From the NCBI GenBank assembly GCA_900552115.1, contig URYP01000037.1, positions 1-19,076 on the forward strand: 19,076 nt of DNA, in the 5' to 3' direction. This stretch comes from an uncultured Oscillospiraceae bacterium. Lineage in GTDB: Bacteria > Bacillota > Clostridia > Oscillospirales > Acutalibacteraceae. A program made the position numbers and the translations under genes. The notes under the pieces are model-generated. The model searched no databases and was not told the DNA's origin. It was given only the letters and a program-made list of their open reading frames with translations. Within the stretch, counting starts at the first letter, position 1. Each line of letters opens with the position of its first letter. This document shows positions 14,408 to 19,076 of this stretch, in pieces.

Positions 14408-14795
14408 AAGCCTTGGCAAAGCAATTTTCGTTTACTTTTCACAAAGATAAACGAATTGTTTAAAATGTTGCCCCAAATAAGTTTTCAACACCCCCTGTTG
14501 AAAGTTAAAACGGCCCTTTGTCGAAAGTTAAGGGATTTCCAGTGAATATGCACTATATATCCAAAACCGAAACGCCATTTGGTATAAAACGCCCTTTTAT
14601 TTTCCACTTTTTTCCAAATTTGGATTTTCTAATTTCCACGGGAAAAATTTTCAGGAAATTTGTGCAATCAACCAAAAGTTACACATCTGTAATCTTTGAA
14701 AAAGCCGAAAAAAATACATTTTCAATGAATAATTACCGGCCTAATGGCATATATTCCCGGGATCGAAAGGAATATTCATTAGTTTTTCGTATTAT
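14408..14795. other. AT-rich intergenic region without a credible gene
   Basis: Nearly 390 bases, clearly richer in A+T than the flanks, between the helicase stop codon and the hydrolase promoter. Contents seen: an 8-bp inverted repeat TTTCAACA/TGTTGAAA around CCCCC (14483-14503); the word GAAAGTTAA twice (about 14500 and 14523); runs of TTTTCCAC-like words at about 14600-14640; and nested inverted repeats AATGAATA/TATTCATT (14724-14731, 14773-14780) and ATATTCC/GGAATAT (14751-14757, 14769-14775). Open frames here have no ribosome site or recognisable product. Confidence 0.6.
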
Positions 14796-16004
14796 TTATT
14801 CATTTTCCGACATTTTCCCAGCGGATTCGAGAGCCCGCAAAAACGGGGTTCCGTCCTCCAGCACCAGAATACCGGCCTCGTCGCACTTCAACATCCGCAT
14901 ATCCGAATGGGTGTATTTCTTGATATCGCGGATCCGGTACTGGTCGCTCCCGGTCATAAAGGTGATGGCCATCCCCCGCCTTTTCGCCCGGCCGGTCCGG
15001 CCGATACGGTGAAGATAATACTCGTTTTCCTCGGGGATATCGTAGTTAAATACCACCTCAACGTCATCCACATCGATGCCGCGCGCGGCCACGTCGGTCG
15101 CGACCAAAATCTCAAATTTCCCCTCCCGGAACCCGGCCATCACCCGGTTGCGCTGGGCCTGCGGGATATCCCCGTGCAGGCAGTCGACCGACCATCCCAT
15201 CCTGGCCAAACGCTCCGTAAGCACCCGCACCGTATCCTTGCGGTTGGCAAACACCATGGCCCGGTGAATATCCAGCCGGTCAAGAATGGTGCGCATATCC
15301 TGCATCCGCTGGCTGCCCGCGGACATGAGGGTAAACTGCGCGATGTTGGGGCGATTGTCCCCTTCCGCCGCGACCGTAATCTCCACCGCGTCCCGCTGGT
15401 ACTCCCAGGCGACGTCCATCACTTCACGCGAAATGGTGGCGCTGAACATCACCATCTGCGTATCGCCGGGGGTTTGGTTCAAAATCCTGCGGACATCCTT
15501 GATAAAGCCCATTTTCAGCATTTCATCGGCCTCATCGAGAACCGCCGTATAGACGTTGCCCAGAAAAATCGTGCCCCGTCCCATATGGTCGAGCAGACGG
15601 CCGGGAGTCGCCACCACAATTTGGGGATGCTTTTGCAGCGCTTTTCTTTGCCGGTCCATCGGCTGGCCACCGTATATGCAGGCAATTTTCACATCCGGCC
15701 GAAAGGCGGCCAGCTCGCGCAGCTCTTCCGCGATCTGCACGCATAGCTCCCGGGTGGGACAAACCACCACCGCCTGGATATCCTGTGTATCGTCCCGCAG
15801 GCATTCCATCAGCGGAATGCCGAACGCACAGGTTTTACCCGTGCCGGTCGGCGCTTTGGCAATGACGTCCCGTCCGGCCATCATTTCCGGTATGGTTTTC
15901 ACCTGTACCGGAGTGGGGGCTTCAAAACCCATTTTCCGAAGCGCCTTTAATACCGGGGCGCTGAGATTTAGTCCCTCAAACCCCCGCTTGTCTTCACTCA
16001 TCAT
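14796..16004 (-). CDS. DEAD-box ATP-dependent RNA helicase
   Basis: A 402-residue helicase that unwinds short RNA duplexes, with likely roles in ribosome assembly, RNA decay or cold growth. The superfamily 2 motifs are in order: Q-motif region GFEAPTPVQ (26-34), motif I APTGTGKT (51-58), PTREL (83-87), TPGR (133-136), motif II DEAD (157-160), motif III SAT (188-190), then ARGID and HRIGRTGR in the second RecA-like domain. Only about 50 residues follow the core, without the RNA-binding or basic tail of CshA or DeaD/CsdA, so this is a minimal helicase and a specific gene name is not justified. The ATG at 16004 has AGAGG seven bases upstream; a second ATG follows directly. It lies about 40 bases downstream of the nucleotidyltransferase gene and may be co-transcribed with it; a TATAAT sequence in the gap lacks a clear -35. 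Confidence 0.95.
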   Translation of the reverse strand: MMSEDKRGFEGLNLSAPVLKALRKMGFEAPTPVQVKTIPEMMAGRDVIAKAPTGTGKTCAFGIPLMECLRDDTQDIQAVVVCPTRELCVQIAEELRELAAFRPDVKIACIYGGQPMDRQRKALQKHPQIVVATPGRLLDHMGRGTIFLGNVYTAVLDEADEMLKMGFIKDVRRILNQTPGDTQMVMFSATISREVMDVAWEYQRDAVEITVAAEGDNRPNIAQFTLMSAGSQRMQDMRTILDRLDIHRAMVFANRKDTVRVLTERLARMGWSVDCLHGDIPQAQRNRVMAGFREGKFEILVATDVAARGIDVDDVEVVFNYDIPEENEYYLHRIGRTGRAKRRGMAITFMTGSDQYRIRDIKKYTHSDMRMLKCDEAGILVLEDGTPFLRALESAGKMSENE

Positions 16005-16045
16005 CCATAGTCCTCTCTTTTATACCTTATTATATATAAAGGCGA

Positions 16046-16966
16046 TTATTCCCATAGCTTTTCCGGGTATTGGCCTTTGTCCACCAAGCTACGGATTGCC
16101 TGTGTCACCTGTTCACGGTCAGCTGTGTAGGTCATGCCATACCAACGGTCGGCGGTACGCAGCACTTTAACATCCGCAGACCCGTCAGCCACCATGCGAT
16201 CCACAGCCGCCGGCAAATAAAATTCCGCCTTAAGGGGGTCCTTCTGCGGCTGATCCAGAAAATCCTGGAACCCCTTTTCAAAAGATGCGGCGGCTCCCGC
16301 CGGGAATCCCCAGCAATTCATGGACACCGGGCAGTCCGGCGTCAGCTCCTGCCAGGAAGCGCCGTCATCTTCGGTATACGCCACCTTGCCCTGCCGGCGC
16401 TCAATATGCGTGCGTTCGGTCAAGTCCATCAGGTAACCGTTCTCATCCACCGTACAGATGCCGCGCGATACATATCCGTTATCGGTCAGCGTATTGTCCA
16501 GCACATAACCGGCCATGGCCAGATGATGCTTACCGTCCGCCGGCGTCGAAGCCGTTAAAAACTCCGCCATCAGCCGGTAGCTGTCCCGCCCGTAAAAATC
16601 ATCGGCGTTGATGACCATAAACGGCCCCGTCAGCTTGTCCAGGCTGCACAGCACCGCGTGGCCGGTTCCCCACGGCTTCACTCGTCCCGAAGGAACGGTA
16701 TAGCCCTGCGGAAGCCGGTCAAGCTCCTGATAGGCATATTCTACCGGAATCCGGGCCGCCAGCCGATCACCAATGGTACGGCGGAAGGTATCCTCGATTT
16801 CCTTTTTAATGACAAATACGATTTTCCCAAATCCCGCCTGAACGGCGTCGTACGTGGAATAATCGATGATCATCTCTCCGTGCGGACCTACCGGGGTAAT
16901 CTGTTTCAGGCCTCCAAAACGACTGCCCATGCCTGCGGCCATAATTAAAAGCGCCGGCTTCTCCAT
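16046..16966 (-). CDS. sugar-nucleotide-forming nucleotidyltransferase
   Basis: A 306-residue GT-A-fold nucleotidyltransferase that probably joins an NTP to a sugar 1-phosphate or related phosphate, making an activated precursor for polysaccharide or cell-surface synthesis. The NTP-binding signature LLIMAAGMGSRFGGLKQ is at about residues 6-22, KPWGTGHAV at 97-105, and the metal-binding NADDFYG at 120-126. The C-terminal part has no left-handed beta-helix acyltransferase domain. I chose the ATG at 16966 because MEKPALLIMAAGMGSR is the usual family start; another in-frame ATG at 16978 abuts GGAAAGG too closely, although the spacing to 16966 is long. It is divergent from galE and upstream of the helicase gene. 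The sugar cannot be assigned; the neighbour galE suggests hexose nucleotide metabolism, by context only. Confidence 0.88.
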   Translation of the reverse strand: MEKPALLIMAAGMGSRFGGLKQITPVGPHGEMIIDYSTYDAVQAGFGKIVFVIKKEIEDTFRRTIGDRLAARIPVEYAYQELDRLPQGYTVPSGRVKPWGTGHAVLCSLDKLTGPFMVINADDFYGRDSYRLMAEFLTASTPADGKHHLAMAGYVLDNTLTDNGYVSRGICTVDENGYLMDLTERTHIERRQGKVAYTEDDGASWQELTPDCPVSMNCWGFPAGAAASFEKGFQDFLDQPQKDPLKAEFYLPAAVDRMVADGSADVKVLRTADRWYGMTYTADREQVTQAIRSLVDKGQYPEKLWE

Positions 16967-17011
16967 GCAACGCAACATCCTTTCCTACGCTTGTTTTCCC
17001 CATGCGACCAT

Positions 17012-17041
17012 GTTATAATAATGGCAATTTCTGCGGTTCAA
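17012..17041 (-). promoter_or_regulatory. probable promoter of the nucleotidyltransferase gene
   Basis: TTGAAC (17036-17041) and TATAAC (17012-17017) on the minus strand with an 18-base spacer, about 45 bases before the chosen start. Confidence 0.55.
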
Positions 17042-17091
17042 ATCACCGTCCTGTGCCAACTCCCGTTAATTCGGCAAACGGTCTTTTACGG

Positions 17092-17139
17092 TGCGGCGGA
17101 TACCGCCAAACCGCCGCATGGGATGGTATACTATACCTA
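17092..17139 (+). promoter_or_regulatory. hairpin and palindromic -10 region upstream of galE
   Basis: TGCGGCGG/CCGCCGCA (17092-17099 and 17111-17118) is an 8-bp inverted repeat. Just after it, GGTATA-C-TATACC (17125-17137) is a near-perfect palindrome containing TATACT (17127-17132), a likely -10 box for galE. No convincing -35 is seen. A TATAAT at 17141-17146 is too near the ribosome site to serve. Confidence 0.4.
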
Positions 17140-17160
17140 TTATAATAAGGAGTGAGGGAA

Positions 17161-18177
17161 ATGGCAATACTTATTACCGGCGGCAGCGGATATATTGGCA
17201 GCCATACCTGTCTGGAAATGCTGAATGCCGGCTACGATATTGTTGTGGTGGACAATTATTCCAATTCCAAGCCGGAGGTCAACCGGCGGGTACAGGAGCT
17301 GTCCGGCCGTCAGTATTCGGTATATGAGGGCGATATACGTGACAAAGCGCTGCTGAGCCGCGTTTTTTCCGAACACGCCATTGAAGCCGTTATTCATTTT
17401 GCGGGGCTTAAAGCGGTGGGTGAATCCACCGTTAAGCCGCTGTTGTATTACGACAACAACGTGGCCGGCACCATCACTCTTTGCGAAGCCATGGCCGCTG
17501 CCGGCTGCAAACGGATGATTTTCAGCTCGTCGGCTACCGTCTATAATGCCGATTTGCCCTCTCCCCGTACCGAGGATATGGCCACCGGCGGCGTATCCAA
17601 TCCCTACGGCCGCACCAAGTATATCGTCGAGGAAGTGTTAAAGGATGTCTGTGCCTCCGATCCGGACTGGTCGGCTGTTCTGCTGCGCTATTTTAATCCG
17701 ATAGGCGCCCATGAAAGCGGCCGCATCGGCGAAGATCCGCAGGGGATTCCCAACAACCTGATGCCATACCTGTCCCAGGTAGCTATCGGCAAGTTACAGC
17801 GGCTGTCGATTTATGGGGACGACTACGAAACCCCGGACGGTACCGGCGTACGGGACTATCTGCATGTGGTGGATCTGGCACGCGGTCATGTGGCCGCTGT
17901 ACGGTATGCGCTCAGCCATACCGGCGCCGAACCATTCAATTTGGGCACCGGCACCGGTTACAGCGTGCTGGATATGGTCCGGGCGTTTGAAGCGGCCAAT
18001 TCCATCACCATTCCCTGTACGGTCGCGCCCCGCCGGCCCGGCGATATCGCCACCTGCTATTCCGATCCGTCCAAAGCCAAGGCCATTCTCGGCTGGCAGG
18101 CGGAGAAGACACTGGAGGACATGTGCCGGGATTCCTGGAACTGGCAGACGCGCAATCCGCATGGCTACGATGAATAG
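17161..18177 (+). CDS. galE: UDP-glucose 4-epimerase
   Basis: GalE interconverts UDP-glucose and UDP-galactose, linking galactose use (Leloir pathway) and surface polysaccharide synthesis. The 338-residue protein is an extended short-chain dehydrogenase. The NAD-binding motif GGSGYIGSH is at residues 7-15, catalytic Ser124 lies in SSSATVY, and the YxxxK pair Tyr149/Lys153 is in NPYGRTK; these match the numbering of the E. coli enzyme. RYFNPIGAHESGRIGEDP in the substrate region is also typical. The ATG at 17161 follows AAGGAG by eight bases; an in-frame GTG at 17152 overlaps that ribosome site. The gene runs into the adenylyltransferase-like gene with a short overlap, so the two are probably co-translated. 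It might also accept N-acetylated substrates; that cannot be judged here. Confidence 0.96.
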   Translation: MAILITGGSGYIGSHTCLEMLNAGYDIVVVDNYSNSKPEVNRRVQELSGRQYSVYEGDIRDKALLSRVFSEHAIEAVIHFAGLKAVGESTVKPLLYYDNNVAGTITLCEAMAAAGCKRMIFSSSATVYNADLPSPRTEDMATGGVSNPYGRTKYIVEEVLKDVCASDPDWSAVLLRYFNPIGAHESGRIGEDPQGIPNNLMPYLSQVAIGKLQRLSIYGDDYETPDGTGVRDYLHVVDLARGHVAAVRYALSHTGAEPFNLGTGTGYSVLDMVRAFEAANSITIPCTVAPRRPGDIATCYSDPSKAKAILGWQAEKTLEDMCRDSWNWQTRNPHGYDE

Positions 18178-19039
18178 CGCCTGGCCAAAGGCCCGTACGG
18201 AAGCGGAGATGCTGAGACAGGTGCTCGATTTTGCCCGGGAGCATCCCTCTGTTCGGGCGGTGACGCTGGAAGGGTCGCGCACCAATGTGAACATACCGCG
18301 GGATGACTTTCAGGATTACGACATCACCTTTCTGGTAACCAATATGGAGGCCTTCACAGCCAGTGACGAATGGTTGTCCGCCTTTGGTAACATCATCCTG
18401 ATGCAGAAACCGGAAGATATGGAACTGTTTCCTTCGGAAATGCCGGGATATTCCTATCTTCTCCTGTTTTCCGATTATGTCAAAATGGACCTGACCCTGC
18501 TGCCGCTTACGCAAAGGGAGGACTATTTCGGCAGTGATAAGCTGATACGGGTGTTGCTGGATAAGGACGGGCTTTGTCCGCCAATGATTCCCACCGACAT
18601 CGACTATCACATCCAAAGGCCGACGGCCCGGATGGCAGACGACTGCTGCAATGAATTTTGGAACACAACAACCTATGTGGTGAAAGGCCTTTGCCGGCAG
18701 GAAATCCTTTTTGCCATCGATCACCTGCAGATCGTCCGGCAGGAATTGCTGCGGATGCTCTCCTGGCAGATCGGGATGGAACGCGGCTTTGATTTCAGCC
18801 TGGGGAAAAATTATAAATTTATGCAGGCCTATCTCCCCGCACCCCAGTGGGAACAGCTGGTGCGCACCTACCGGATGGATGGTTACCCGCAGGTATGGGA
18901 CGCTCTGTTCCTGTGTCACGACCTTTTCCGGGAGACGTCCAGACAGATTTGCCATTTTGCTGCCTGTCCTTATCCGTCCTATGACGAAGTGATCACCCGG
19001 TATACACAGGATATGTATAAGGCGTATCCGCCAAAATGA
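18170..19039 (+). CDS. aminoglycoside 6-adenylyltransferase-like protein (AadK/ANT(6) family)
   Basis: A 289-residue nucleotidyltransferase of the streptomycin 6-adenylyltransferase family, which transfers AMP from ATP to an aminoglycoside hydroxyl. The N-terminal motif RTEAEMLRQVLDFA, then VTLEGSRTN (32-39) and FQDYDITFLV with the metal-binding Asp49 and Asp51, is typical, as is SDYVKMDLTLLP. Length matches the family (about 285-290). No ribosome site precedes either possible start (ATG at 18161 or 18170). Both lie inside the end of galE, and the stop codon TAG of galE is reached at 18177, so translation is probably coupled to galE. Chromosomal members of this family are common in Clostridia and many are not proven resistance genes; activity on streptomycin is inference. 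Confidence 0.88.
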   Translation: MNSAWPKARTEAEMLRQVLDFAREHPSVRAVTLEGSRTNVNIPRDDFQDYDITFLVTNMEAFTASDEWLSAFGNIILMQKPEDMELFPSEMPGYSYLLLFSDYVKMDLTLLPLTQREDYFGSDKLIRVLLDKDGLCPPMIPTDIDYHIQRPTARMADDCCNEFWNTTTYVVKGLCRQEILFAIDHLQIVRQELLRMLSWQIGMERGFDFSLGKNYKFMQAYLPAPQWEQLVRTYRMDGYPQVWDALFLCHDLFRETSRQICHFAACPYPSYDEVITRYTQDMYKAYPPK

Positions 19040-19076
19040 GCCAGACTCCATTTAGCCTTCTTATAAACAAAACGGC

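Noticed and set aside
14590..14645. DnaA-box-like words (TTTTCCAC, ATTTCCAC) suggesting a replication origin
   Set aside because: They match the TTATCCACA box poorly, and no dnaA, dnaN or other origin genes are nearby.
14518..15012. Plus-strand open frame in the AT-rich gap running into the helicase gene
   Set aside because: No ribosome site, unrecognisable product, and half of it is antisense to the DEAD-box gene.
17141..17146. TATAAT directly before galE as its -10 box
   Set aside because: It would start the transcript after or within the ribosome site; TATACT at 17127-17132 is a better candidate.

Overview
The window looks like chromosomal DNA from an anaerobic Bacillota of the class Clostridia, most likely an Oscillospirales/Ruminococcaceae-type fibre degrader. 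This is inferred from strong GGAGG-type ribosome sites, consensus sigma-A-like promoters with 17-base spacers, a very large secreted family 3 glycoside hydrolase ending in a dockerin-like domain, a G5/SleB-type cell-wall hydrolase, a DUF1015 protein and a DegV protein. G+C is moderately high by eye, apart from one AT-rich gap. I saw no phage, transposon, CRISPR, rRNA or tRNA.

Layout. (1) 1-3210, minus strand: a purine-nucleotide operon in the order purB, purA, guaA, transcribed from a promoter at about 3271-3299. The guaA frame stops after 136 codons at the window edge. (2) 3381-4541, plus strand: a small membrane protein with an SPATG sortase-like motif, an intrinsic terminator, then a HAD phosphatase. 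A 17-bp terminator hairpin shared with the converging gene ends this block. (3) 4580-9631, minus strand: one 1683-residue secreted GH3 enzyme with a xylosidase-type active site, a CBM6-like insertion, Ig-like modules, a duplicated unrecognised beta module, FIVAR repeats and a dockerin-like C-terminus. (4) 9855-14273, minus strand: DUF1015, DegV, an SGNH-hydrolase lipoprotein and a DUF348-G5-SleB cell-wall hydrolase. Most have their own promoter or terminator, so they are separate units rather than one operon. (5) 14408-14795: an AT-rich gap with inverted repeats and no credible gene. (6) 14796-16966, minus strand: a minimal DEAD-box RNA helicase and a sugar nucleotidyltransferase. (7) 17161-19039, plus strand: galE overlapping an aminoglycoside 6-adenylyltransferase-like gene, divergent from the nucleotidyltransferase.

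How they work together. purA and purB make AMP from IMP, and guaA would make GMP from XMP, so the first operon feeds both purine branches. The GH3 enzyme would act outside the cell on plant oligosaccharides. The nucleotidyltransferase and GalE supply or interconvert activated sugars. The SGNH lipoprotein and G5/SleB hydrolase act at the cell envelope. No obvious multi-gene novel system is present. The most notable items are the duplicated beta module in the GH3 enzyme, the three-hairpin leader of the cell-wall hydrolase, and the disrupted end of guaA.
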